This document shows positions 1-7,756 of a stretch of 38,366 nt of DNA, piece after piece. The DNA lies in NCBI GenBank assembly GCA_027451445.1, contig DAIDJG010000002.1:1-38366 (forward strand), written 5' to 3'. A program made the position numbers and the translations under genes. The DNA is from Singulisphaera sp. (lineage in GTDB: Bacteria > Planctomycetota > Planctomycetia > Isosphaerales > Isosphaeraceae). A model generated the notes under the pieces. That model saw only the letters and a program-made list of their open reading frames with translations. It was not told the DNA's origin and did not search any database. The first letter of the stretch is position 1. Every line of letters starts with the position of its first letter.

Positions 1-428
<428 letters not shown>

Positions 429-709
429 GAAGACGAGACGTTCCGAACCGCCCGAAAGCGGCTCTTCCCGACCCGTTCCTCACCTCGTGGGGTTGAGGAA
501 TCTGACTGGTCGCGGCATCCAAGAGCCCGAAGACTCTCGAATGCTGCCGGTGAGTGAAACATTCCGTTTCCCCCTTCACTTCGGCTCTCACCGAGCCTCT
601 GCGAAGGGCCGAGACGGCGACTGCCTCACGCCGGCTTCCCTCAAGGGTTTCTCAGACAGACAAACAAACACAAACACGCTGTAGCGTATCTGACAACGAT
701 CGACCAGAT

Positions 710-721
710 TGTCAAAGAGCC
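710..721 (-). promoter_or_regulatory. boxA-like rRNA antitermination element
   Basis: The minus strand reads GGCTCTTTGACA, close to the boxA consensus TGCTCTTTAACA that recruits NusB/NusE in rRNA leaders. It lies about 280 bases upstream of the 16S 5' end and downstream of the predicted promoter, as expected for a leader boxA. Assignment is by motif and position only. Confidence 0.7.
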
Positions 722-885
722 AACAAACCATCGACGTCAAAACCCGAGACTGGTGATCGCTCACTGCCCCGGACTGTCTGTCGCCGATATTCTTTTGCCC
801 ACGCTGGCCGATCGAATCGGCACCCCGCGATGGTTCGTCGCGGAGCCGCTGTCCGAAGACATCGTTCTCACGTGCGGCAAGGGAA

Positions 886-913
886 ATCATACCGCGCCAG
901 AAACGAACGTCAA
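886..913 (-). promoter_or_regulatory. Putative sigma70-type rRNA promoter
   Basis: On the minus strand, TTGACG (908-913) and TATGAT (886-891) are separated by 16 bases. Both are 5/6 matches to the -35 and -10 consensus. Predicted transcription would start near 879 and run through boxA into 16S, giving a leader of about 450 bases. Position, strand and the downstream boxA support it. There is no experimental evidence. Confidence 0.6.
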
Positions 914-1036
914 CACCCTACTCGGTTTTTCCCTCGATTCTTCGTCGAGTCCACATTCGCAGCGGAATGTAGTTGACTGTCCGAATTGAAGTTACGCGCG
1001 TTGTTTGCGTGCTGAAAAAATGGCGATCGAGCTCGA

Positions 1037-2068
1037 CTACTTGAAGAACGCGGCGGCTTCGTCGTAGTACGTGAGGTCGAGCGTCTTGGTGGCCGCAACT
1101 CCCTCGCTCAGTGTGGTTTCGACGATCCGGTTGCCTGACAGCGCCACCATGGTTCCAAAACGCTTCTGAATCACGAGATGGCTCGCCGCGAGACCGAGCC
1201 GCGTGGCGAGCACCCGGTCGCAAGCACTCGGCGGACCGCCGCGCTGAAGGTGACCAAGGATCACACAACGGGTCTCGAGTCCGGTGAGTCGTTCGATCCG
1301 GTCGGCCACCACGTTTCCAATCCCACCGAGGCGAGGGTGTCCGAACGTGTCGAGCTTATCATCGATGGTGATCATGCCCCGTTCCGGGAATTCCGCCCCC
1401 TCCGAGACGACCACGATGGCATAGTGCTTCCCGGAGGCCCGCCGGCGCTTGAGTACGTCGACCATGTGGGGCATGTCGATCGGCACTTCGGGTACCAGGA
1501 TGTAGTCGGCGGCGACGGCGATCCCGGCGAAACAGGCGATCCAACCCGAGTTGCGGCCCATCGTCTCGACGACCATGATGCGACGGTGGCTTTCGGTGGT
1601 CGTGCGCAGACGGTCGACGGCCTCGACGACGATGTTGACGGCCGTGTCGAAGCCGAAGGAGAAGTCGGTGACCATCAGGTCGTTGTCAATGGTCTTGGGA
1701 ACGCCGACGATCGGCATGTGAAAGTCTTTGTGGAGGCGGTAAGCAACTCCGAGCGTATCGTCGCCGCCGATGGCCACGAGGGCATCGAGACCGAGATTCT
1801 TGAAGTTGTCCTGGAGCGCAGGTAGGTCGGTATCGGGGTTCTTGTAGGGATTCGTGCGCGAGGAGCCGAGGATCGTCCCGCCTTTCCCGACGATGTCATC
1901 CGTCCGCGAAACCTCGAGTGTGACGGTCATGTCGCGGACGAGTCCCCGCCAACCTTCGAGGATGCCAATGCAAGTGCCTCCCTCGTTGGCGGTGCGCTGA
2001 ACGATGGCGCGGATCACGGCGTTGAGGCCGGGGCAATCACCGCCGCCCGTCAAGAGACCGACTCGCAT
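1037..2068 (-). CDS. pfp: 6-phosphofructokinase, probably pyrophosphate-dependent
   Basis: This 343-residue protein has the full PfkA-family fold signature: an N-terminal GLLTGGGDCPGLNAVIR loop and the substrate motif PKTIDND (residues 124-130). The phosphoryl-donor site reads GGDDT, with Asp at 104, and Lys at 125. Classical ATP enzymes have Gly at both places (GGDGS, PGTIDND). Asp plus Lys is the known signature of PPi-dependent enzymes, which work reversibly between fructose 6-phosphate and fructose 1,6-bisphosphate in the cytoplasm. CAGGAA lies six bases before the ATG at 2068. The gene is downstream of the acc block on the same strand with a gap of about 110 bases. Donor specificity is predicted, not proven. 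Confidence 0.9.
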   Translation of the reverse strand: MRVGLLTGGGDCPGLNAVIRAIVQRTANEGGTCIGILEGWRGLVRDMTVTLEVSRTDDIVGKGGTILGSSRTNPYKNPDTDLPALQDNFKNLGLDALVAIGGDDTLGVAYRLHKDFHMPIVGVPKTIDNDLMVTDFSFGFDTAVNIVVEAVDRLRTTTESHRRIMVVETMGRNSGWIACFAGIAVAADYILVPEVPIDMPHMVDVLKRRRASGKHYAIVVVSEGAEFPERGMITIDDKLDTFGHPRLGGIGNVVADRIERLTGLETRCVILGHLQRGGPPSACDRVLATRLGLAASHLVIQKRFGTMVALSGNRIVETTLSEGVAATKTLDLTYYDEAAAFFK

Positions 2069-2180
2069 GGCAAATTCCTGGACGGTGTCTACGAGAGGGA
2101 ACGGATACGACGAGCCCCAAGCGGCTGGCAGAAGATGATGAGGCTACCAGGGTTGCGACGATCTTGCCAGAGGCAGCGGT

Positions 2181-3554
2181 TTACGCCGTCGTACCCGCCT
2201 TTTTTGCAGGCATGAGCACGCGCTCGACCCAGGTCGTATCGACCTGCCCCGCGATGAAGTCGGGATGGCGGAAAATGCGCCGATGGAGCGGCAGTGTGGT
2301 TTGGATGCCCTCGATGACCAGTTCATCGAGCGCTCGGCGCATCCGAGCAAGGGCCTCGTTGCGGTCGGCTGCGTGGACGATCAATTTGCCCACGAGGGAG
2401 TCGTAATGGGGAGGGATCGTGTAGCCGACCTGGATATGCGAATCCCAGCGCACCCCGGGCCCGCCCGGAACCTTCAGTGCGGTGATTCGTCCTGGCGAGG
2501 GTCGGAAATCGTTGTCGGGATCTTCGGAATTGATCCGACACTCGAAGGAGTGGCCGCGCGTGACGATATCGGACTGCGAGAACGGGAGTGACTCACCCGC
2601 CGCGACTCGGATCTGTTGTTTGATCAGGTCCAGTCCCGTGATCTGCTCGGTCACGGGGTGCTCGACCTGGATCCGGGCATTGACCTCGATGAAGTAGAAC
2701 CGATTGTCCGCATCGACCAAAAACTCGCACGTTCCGGCGTTCACGTACCCCGCGGCCTTCGCAAGCCGCACGGCGGCCTCGCCGAGATGAGTGCGAACCT
2801 TCAAGGGAAGGGTCGGTGCGGGAGCCTCCTCGACGAGCTTCTGATGCCGGCGCTGGAGGGAACAGTCGCGGTCCCAGCAGTGGACGACCTTGCCGTGGCT
2901 GTCGGCGAGAATCTGGACCTCGACGTGCCGGGGTTTGTCGATAAACTTCTCGAGGTAAACGCTGGAGTTCTTGAATGCGGCCTCGGCTTCGTTCCTCGCC
3001 GCCTGGAGCGATGCGACCAGGGTAGGTTCTTCCCGACAGATCCGCATTCCCTTACCACCGCCTCCCGCGGCGGCCTTGATCAGAACCGGATACCCGATCG
3101 AACGTGCCAGCCGCAGGGCATCTTCGTTGCTGCCGACTGGGCCGTCAGAACCGGGAACGCAGGGGACCTTGGCGGCGTTCGCGACGAGTTTGGCCTCGGT
3201 CTTGAGGCCCATCTTGCGGATCGCCTCGTGTGGCGGACCGATGAACTCGAAGTTGCAGCTCCGGCAAATCTCGGCGAAGCTCGGGTTCTCGCTCAAGAAA
3301 CCGTAGCCGGGATGGATGGCCTGGACGTCGGCGACCTCAGCCGCGGCGATGATGCGGGGGATGTTGAGATAGCTGTCGGTACTGGCGGCCTTGCCGATGC
3401 AGATGGCTCGGTCGGCTTGTTCGAGGTAGGGAGCCCCGCGGTCGGCCTGGGAGTAGACGGCGACGACCTCGATTCCCAACTCCTTGCACGCGCGAATGAC
3501 CCGAAGGGCAATTTCACCGCGATTGGCCACGAGGATTCGCTGAAACATCGGCAC
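2181..3554 (-). CDS. accC: Acetyl-CoA carboxylase, biotin carboxylase subunit
   Basis: This 457-residue protein is full length for AccC. It carboxylates the biotin on AccB using ATP and bicarbonate, the first step of malonyl-CoA formation for fatty acid synthesis. Visible features are the N-terminal [18 protein letters not shown] biotin-carboxylase domain, the ATP-grasp glycine-rich loop ([12 protein letters not shown]) and the catalytic segment [14 protein letters not shown]. The GTG at 3554 is preceded by GAGGTG at good spacing; an ATG at 3548 is the alternative. It follows accB by 83 bases and is surely co-transcribed. A propionyl-CoA carboxylase alpha chain would be longer with its own biotinyl domain, which is absent here. 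Confidence 0.97.
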   Translation of the reverse strand: MPMFQRILVANRGEIALRVIRACKELGIEVVAVYSQADRGAPYLEQADRAICIGKAASTDSYLNIPRIIAAAEVADVQAIHPGYGFLSENPSFAEICRSCNFEFIGPPHEAIRKMGLKTEAKLVANAAKVPCVPGSDGPVGSNEDALRLARSIGYPVLIKAAAGGGGKGMRICREEPTLVASLQAARNEAEAAFKNSSVYLEKFIDKPRHVEVQILADSHGKVVHCWDRDCSLQRRHQKLVEEAPAPTLPLKVRTHLGEAAVRLAKAAGYVNAGTCEFLVDADNRFYFIEVNARIQVEHPVTEQITGLDLIKQQIRVAAGESLPFSQSDIVTRGHSFECRINSEDPDNDFRPSPGRITALKVPGGPGVRWDSHIQVGYTIPPHYDSLVGKLIVHAADRNEALARMRRALDELVIEGIQTTLPLHRRIFRHPDFIAGQVDTTWVERVLMPAKKAGTTA

Positions 3555-3637
3555 AGATCACCTCAAAGAACCTGCGGCACCCCCCGCGCGACAGCTCGCG
3601 GCGGAGCGCCTCTACGCTCAACGTCGGCCGAGGGCAT

Positions 3638-4120
3638 TCACGAGGGATTGACGCGGAAGAGGGGCTGCCCGAACTCTACGGATTGACCCGTCTTGACCAG
3701 GATTTCGGTGATCGTGCCGGTGACCCGGGCGGGGATATCGGTGAAAACCTTCATCGCTTCGATAATACAGACGGTGGTGTCAGGGGTCACAGCCGAGCCG
3801 ACCGTGACGAAGGGCGGAGCGTCGGGCGACCCAGACGAGTAGAACGTGCCGACCATGGGACTTTCGATGACGACCCCTGTGGCCGCGGGAGTCGGCTGAG
3901 GCGTGGGCGCTGCGACGACGGTTGGCGGCGGCTGCTGCGCCGCCACGGGGGCCGGGGTTGCGCTCACAATCGGAGCCTGGACCTCGATACCTTGACGCCG
4001 CAAGCGGATTTTCGTGGGGCCGTCGATGTAGTCCAGGGCGGTGAGGTCATACCGCTTCATCATGCGGACGAGGTGGTGAATGTTGCGAACATTCAGAGGC
4101 TCGGACGGGTTCTCCGACAT
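3638..4120 (-). CDS. accB: Acetyl-CoA carboxylase biotin carboxyl carrier protein
   Basis: This 160-residue carrier has an N-terminal alpha-helical segment (residues 10-45), a flexible Ala/Pro-rich linker (about 50-82) and a C-terminal biotinyl domain. The motif EAMKVF places the biotinylated lysine at residue 124. The ATG at 4120 is preferred because GGAG lies eight bases before it; an in-frame GTG at 4129 has no such site. Biotin attached here shuttles between AccC and the carboxyltransferase AccA/AccD, neither of which is in this window. The gene sits between pepP (70-base gap) and accC, an order common in bacteria, though the efp gene often found between pepP and accB is absent. Confidence 0.96.
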   Translation of the reverse strand: MSENPSEPLNVRNIHHLVRMMKRYDLTALDYIDGPTKIRLRRQGIEVQAPIVSATPAPVAAQQPPPTVVAAPTPQPTPAATGVVIESPMVGTFYSSGSPDAPPFVTVGSAVTPDTTVCIIEAMKVFTDIPARVTGTITEILVKTGQSVEFGQPLFRVNPS

Positions 4121-4190
4121 ATCAGACACTCCGCGAGAAGCTACGACGCGGTGAGAATCGGGCGCCGGGTGGGGTTCATTGTGGTGTGGG

Positions 4191-5291
4191 TCATCCCACT
4201 CGGACGGAGTCGAGGGATCTGGGGACGTGGGTCAGGACCTCGCAGCCGTCGGGGGTCACCAGCACGTCGTCTTCGATCCGGATGCCCCCCCAGTCGGGCA
4301 GGTAGATACCTGGCTCGACGGTAACGACCATCCCAGCTTGAAGGGTGACGTCCGATTCCTTGCGGAGCGCAGGGGCCTCGTGGATATCGAGGCCCAGGCC
4401 ATGGCCGAGCCCGTGTTGAAAAAAAGGGCCGAAACCGGCTTCCTCAATCACGGAGCGGGCTTCGGCGTCCACGTCTCGGGCCATCACACCCGGCCGGATC
4501 GCGGCAATGGCGCGTTCCTGGGCCGACAGGACGGTCCGATAGATCGTCTCAAACTTCGGAGTGACCTTACCGGTCACCAGCACCCTCGTCAAGTCACTTT
4601 TGTAAGGGGCCAGCGTTCCCGACGCCCCCCAGTCCACCAAAACGAAGTCGTCATCGCCAATCCGCGCCTCCCGCGACGGCCGAGCATGAGGGAGCGCCGA
4701 GCGTGTTCCAACGGCGATGATTGGTGGAAAACTCGCGGCCGAGGCCCCGCAGCGCCTGAGGAAGGACTCGAGATCATCGGCGACGTCTTTCTCCGTATCA
4801 CCCAGCCGCAGACCCGCCCGCAGCATCGCAAACGCGCGTTCGGCCATCGCGATGGAAGCCCGAACCAGAGCGATCTCATCATCGTCCTTGACCGATCGAA
4901 GGGCCTCGACGCGATCCGAGAGGGCAATCCAGGTGACAGCGGGGAGTCGCTGCTTCACATCTTCGAAGTTGGCCACGCTCATGACGGCCGACTCGAAGCC
5001 GAGCCGGGTGAGCCCGAGTTTTCCGATCACGTCGGCCAGGGCAGAGTTCATCACCTGGCCGACCTGGCGGATCTGGCATTCGACGCCCGGGCACTCCTGT
5101 GCGATTTGAGTCGTGTAGCGACCATCGGAGACGATTACGGCACGGTCGTCCGACACGATCAGGAGCGAAGCGTCGCCCGTAAAGCCGGTTAAGTAGCGAA
5201 CGTTCGTTTCGCAGAGGACGAGCAAGCCATCCACATCATCGTTCGAGAGCGATTCTCGGAGCTTCGCAAGGCGCGAGGAGGTGCGGTCCAT
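4191..5291 (-). CDS. pepP: Xaa-Pro aminopeptidase (M24 family)
   Basis: This roughly 366-residue metallopeptidase should remove N-terminal residues before proline in cytoplasmic peptides. The N-terminal creatinase-like domain contains LCETNVRYLTGFTGDAS. The C-terminal pita-bread domain has all the di-metal ligands: Asp in VDWGA and in KSDLTR, His in GHGLGLDIHE, and Glu in VEPGIYLPDWGGIRIEDD. I chose the ATG at 5291 because MDRTSSRLAKLRE begins the family alignment. Starts at 5330 or 5531 would add an unconserved extension running toward the divergent DUF1080 gene. It heads the pepP-accB-accC run. Confidence 0.93.
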   Translation of the reverse strand: MDRTSSRLAKLRESLSNDDVDGLLVLCETNVRYLTGFTGDASLLIVSDDRAVIVSDGRYTTQIAQECPGVECQIRQVGQVMNSALADVIGKLGLTRLGFESAVMSVANFEDVKQRLPAVTWIALSDRVEALRSVKDDDEIALVRASIAMAERAFAMLRAGLRLGDTEKDVADDLESFLRRCGASAASFPPIIAVGTRSALPHARPSREARIGDDDFVLVDWGASGTLAPYKSDLTRVLVTGKVTPKFETIYRTVLSAQERAIAAIRPGVMARDVDAEARSVIEEAGFGPFFQHGLGHGLGLDIHEAPALRKESDVTLQAGMVVTVEPGIYLPDWGGIRIEDDVLVTPDGCEVLTHVPRSLDSVRVG

Positions 5292-5409
5292 GGGGCGTTC
5301 CCGAGGGTAGTGCAAGCGTGCGACGCGCATGGTAAGTTGCACGCGATCCCGATGCGAGAGGCTGGGTCGGGCAGAACCAAATTCGAGGCACCCCTGAAGA
5401 GGAGACGCG

Positions 5410-6063
5410 ATGCGTACCTTGACCGCGACAGGCCTGTTGGGACTGGCCTTGGCGACAGCCGCGCTGGCCGCTGAGAAGGAATTCACGACCATTTTCGACG
5501 GGTCGAGCGGCGCCGGCTGGATGACCAACACCGGGAAGCCGCTACCTAAAGCGAACGTTCAGCCTGACGGCCTCAATCCTCACGGCTCGGGAGGATACAT
5601 CGTCGTCCACGACAAGCCGCATGGGGACTTTGTCTTCGATTTCGACTACAAGCTCTCGAAAGGCTGCAACTCGGGCGTGTTCGTCCGCGTTGGCAAACTC
5701 AAAGATCCCGTGATGACAGGGCTTGAGATCGCGATCGACGACACAACCGGCACGGGCATGCACGACCCTGGCGCCATTTACGACCTGGTCGCTCCCAAGG
5801 TGAACGCTCAGAAACCCCAGGGCGAGTGGAACCACATGACCATTACCGCCAAGGGTCCGAAGATTTCGGTCGAGTTGAACGGGACCCAAGTCTCCACCAT
5901 CGATCAAAGCGAGTGGACCAAGCCGGGAGAGCGCCCCGACGGGTCGAAGCACAAGTTCAGCAACATCGCGATCAAGGACCTCGCGCGTCCCGGCTACCTC
6001 GGGTTCCAGGACCACGGGCAAGATTGCTGGTATAAGAATGTGAGGATCAAGGATCTCGACTGA
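5410..6063 (+). CDS. Secreted DUF1080 (3-keto-disaccharide hydrolase-like) protein
   Basis: The 217-residue protein has an N-terminal signal peptide (residues 1-20, ending LATAALAAE). One DUF1080 concanavalin/laminin-G-like beta-sandwich follows, with typical segments FTTIFDGSS, DFVFDFDYKLSKGCNSGVFVR, GEWNHMTI and GYLGFQDHG. Members of this family in planctomycetes act on, or bind, carbohydrates outside the cytoplasm; some cleave 3-keto-disaccharides. GAGGAG stands just before the ATG. The gene is divergent from pepP and converges on the TPM gene, with a strong hairpin between them. The exact substrate cannot be read from sequence. Confidence 0.88.
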   Translation: MRTLTATGLLGLALATAALAAEKEFTTIFDGSSGAGWMTNTGKPLPKANVQPDGLNPHGSGGYIVVHDKPHGDFVFDFDYKLSKGCNSGVFVRVGKLKDPVMTGLEIAIDDTTGTGMHDPGAIYDLVAPKVNAQKPQGEWNHMTITAKGPKISVELNGTQVSTIDQSEWTKPGERPDGSKHKFSNIAIKDLARPGYLGFQDHGQDCWYKNVRIKDLD

Positions 6064-6116
6064 TTTGCACGAAAAGAAGCATCGAGCCGTCCGATCAACT
6101 ACGAGATGCGCAAAGC

Positions 6117-6163
6117 TTAAAAGCACAAGCGAGGGACAGGAGACGCCTCCCCCTCGCTTGTGC
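6117..6163 (-). terminator. Intrinsic terminator between convergent genes
   Basis: A 13-bp perfect stem pairs 6123-6135 with 6151-6163, and the 15-base loop contains a small inner GGAG/CTCC pairing. On the minus strand it is followed at once by TTTT (6119-6122), so it best terminates the TPM gene. The symmetrical stem may also stop the DUF1080 transcript from the other side. Confidence 0.75.
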
Positions 6164-6210
6164 CTGAGATTTGCATTGACGACTTTGATAGCGATCAACA
6201 GAGACGCGGC

Positions 6211-7218
6211 TTACCACCCCCCGCCATCATCACCACCGCCACCGCCCCAGTCACCACCACCGCCGCCGCCCCAGTCACCACCACCGCCACCGCCCCAGTC
6301 ACCGCCTCCTGCGTCACCACCGCCGGAATCGTCCCACGACGTTCCGCCGCTGCCTCCTCCCCAATTGTCGTTATCGGGCTGGGACGACGAGTCTGCTTCG
6401 GATGATCCGTAAGCCGATTGGTCGACGTAGTCGCCATGGTGATGCCTGCCGGAGAACTGATCGTAGAGCCAGTTGCCGGCGAGCGCACCGCCGAGTCCGC
6501 CGAGGAGGCCCGAGAAAAAACCCCCTCCGCCTCCGTAGCCTCCTCCGCCGTAACCGGGACCGCCCATTCGGCCCGGTCCGCCATAGCCGGCGCCTCCGCT
6601 GAACAGGGCGCCCAAGAGACGGATGCCGATCAAGACCGCGACAATGAACAGCCCGATGCCGAGGAGTGTGCCGATACCGAACGTCCCTTGCCCCGCCACA
6701 GGACGTCCGCGCTGGCGAAGGGGTACGTTGGCTTTGTGGTTCGCGCCGGATTGCTTGACGCTGCCGAACTCGGCTTGCGCGGCGCGACCTTCGGTGTCGA
6801 TGGCATTCACAGCGGCCAGCAAGCCGCCGTTGAAGTCTCGCTTGTTGAACTCCAAACGCATCGCTTGCCGGATTCGCTCCAAACGTTCGCGGGGGAACGC
6901 CCGAGCATAGGCGCCGGAGCTTTCGATATCGAACTTCTTGTCGCCCTTCGCGATTAGCATGTAGAGCCCCTCGGCTCTCCGTTCACGGGCGTGTTCTGTC
7001 AAGACGGCATCGATGTTCCGGCCTTCAAGCGAGTCGACCGTTTCAATCGTTACCGGAAGTTGATACCGGCTCTCGATGCGATCGAGCCGGGTTTGAGCAT
7101 CGCGCACGGCGTTCGTGTCGAACATCCCCGCCGTGTCGCGGATCGTCGCGGCGCCCGCGGAGCCGAGCGGTAGAGCGCAGATCAGGGGGAGTGCGAGCAG
7201 CCAACGCATCTTCAACAT
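6211..7218 (-). CDS. TPM-domain membrane protein with glycine-rich tail (YgcG-like)
   Basis: This protein of about 335 residues begins with a signal peptide (MLKMRWLLALPLICALPLGSAGA). A TPM domain follows (about 25-150, with IRDTAGMFDTNAVRDAQTRLD). A transmembrane helix comes next (about 180-205, GTLLGIGLFIVAVLIGIRLLGALF), then a very glycine-rich C-terminus. The last 60 residues repeat DWGGGGGG units that end in GW. TPM proteins are implicated in membrane-associated repair or phosphatase roles, but this one's function is unknown. The ATG at 7218 is preferred: GAGGTG precedes it by nine bases and the signal peptide starts there. Upstream in-frame starts at 7227 and 7257 are less well placed. 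Confidence 0.85.
   Translation of the reverse strand: MLKMRWLLALPLICALPLGSAGAATIRDTAGMFDTNAVRDAQTRLDRIESRYQLPVTIETVDSLEGRNIDAVLTEHARERRAEGLYMLIAKGDKKFDIESSGAYARAFPRERLERIRQAMRLEFNKRDFNGGLLAAVNAIDTEGRAAQAEFGSVKQSGANHKANVPLRQRGRPVAGQGTFGIGTLLGIGLFIVAVLIGIRLLGALFSGGAGYGGPGRMGGPGYGGGGYGGGGGFFSGLLGGLGGALAGNWLYDQFSGRHHHGDYVDQSAYGSSEADSSSQPDNDNWGGGSGGTSWDDSGGGDAGGGDWGGGGGGDWGGGGGGDWGGGGGDDGGGW
6229..6300. repeat. Coding tandem repeat of about 24 bp (DWGGGGGG units)
   Basis: Three near-identical units of 21-24 bases, CACCACCACCGCC(A/G)CCGCCCCAGT-like, lie in the 3' end of the TPM gene. On the minus strand they encode successive DWGGGGGG units. The units differ by one triplet insertion and single substitutions, as expected of replication slippage that keeps the frame. 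Confidence 0.8.
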
Positions 7219-7359
7219 GGATGTCATCACCTCGAACCAAGGAAAATCCGCAACCACCGCTTCAATTCAGGGCGGTGCAGGTCCATTCGCCGCCAGTCTT
7301 CGTTTATTTCGGGGAAACGACGGAAACGACCTCGACAGAACTTTCGCGATCCTACCATT

Positions 7360-7647
7360 TTACGACTCCGCGATGTCCTTGAAGCGGCCAATCGCCACAA
7401 CTTCGTCACGCTGGATGAGAACGCGGGCGCGGTTGCGGCGGACGCCGAGGCGAACGGAGTCGTAGATGTATACCTCGCGCGTCTTGGTGCTGTCACGAAA
7501 ATCGTGCAGGTCGGCATCGTGGAGCTCAAAGTAGGACGCGTCATACCCCACCAGAGTCCCCATGCAGACGTAACTCGAACGGAGATCAATCACTACGACA
7601 TCTCCGACAAGTGCCGCGAGTAGGTCTGACGAGGAGCGTTGGTCCAT
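7360..7647 (-). CDS. Small LSm/Sm-like beta-barrel protein, function unknown
   Basis: A 95-residue protein (108 if started at 7686). Residues 9-47 (LLAALVGDVVVIDLRSS, then GTLVGYDASYFELHDADL) follow the Sm1 pattern: hydrophobic-x-G-x2-V-x-L, then G-x-L-x2-h-D-x2-h-x-L. Residues 74-88 (ARVLIQRDEVVAIGR) resemble the Sm2 strand pair, although the usual RG is QR. Such folds form rings that bind RNA in Hfq and LSm proteins. No signal peptide or membrane segment is seen. It stands alone, divergent from the secreted CxxCH gene. The Sm assignment rests on pattern matching by eye; the function is not known. Confidence 0.7.
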   Translation of the reverse strand: MDQRSSSDLLAALVGDVVVIDLRSSYVCMGTLVGYDASYFELHDADLHDFRDSTKTREVYIYDSVRLGVRRNRARVLIQRDEVVAIGRFKDIAES

Positions 7648-7718
7648 CGTTGAGTGAGCCTTGAAGAGATTCGAGCCGCCACGCATAACTTTGACCGCGA
7701 ATCGCGCGCCGCTTCGTC

Positions 7719-7747
7719 TTGACGAATTGTAGGGGTCGGGCTATGGT
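7719..7747 (+). promoter_or_regulatory. Putative promoter of the CxxCH-protein gene, near-leaderless
   Basis: TTGACG (7719-7724) and TATGGT (7742-7747) are spaced 17 bases apart. Transcription would begin near 7754, only about three bases before the ATG at 7757. No Shine-Dalgarno motif precedes that ATG, which agrees with a leaderless or near-leaderless message. Inferred from motif spacing alone. Confidence 0.45.
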
Positions 7748-7756
7748 CCCGCCACC

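Larger units (their letters stand above)
429..1036 (-). other. rRNA leader and upstream region, no protein gene seen
   Basis: This stretch of about 600 bases lies between the 16S 5' end and the end of the phosphofructokinase gene. It holds the putative rRNA promoter (886-913) and a boxA antitermination element (710-721), so roughly 429-879 would be transcribed as a long pre-16S leader. The short ORFs here have arginine/serine-rich translations without recognisable motifs, and I do not accept them as genes. No tRNA fold was recognised. Confidence 0.6.

Noticed and set aside
429-1036. tRNA or small RNA gene upstream of 16S
   Set aside because: No cloverleaf or conserved T-loop was found. The region is better explained as rRNA leader and promoter.
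2616-3686. Long plus-strand ORF (356 codons) opposite accC
   Set aside because: It is antisense to a clear AccC, has no recognisable motif and is rich in Asp/Gly/Arg, as expected from the mirror of a GC-rich gene.
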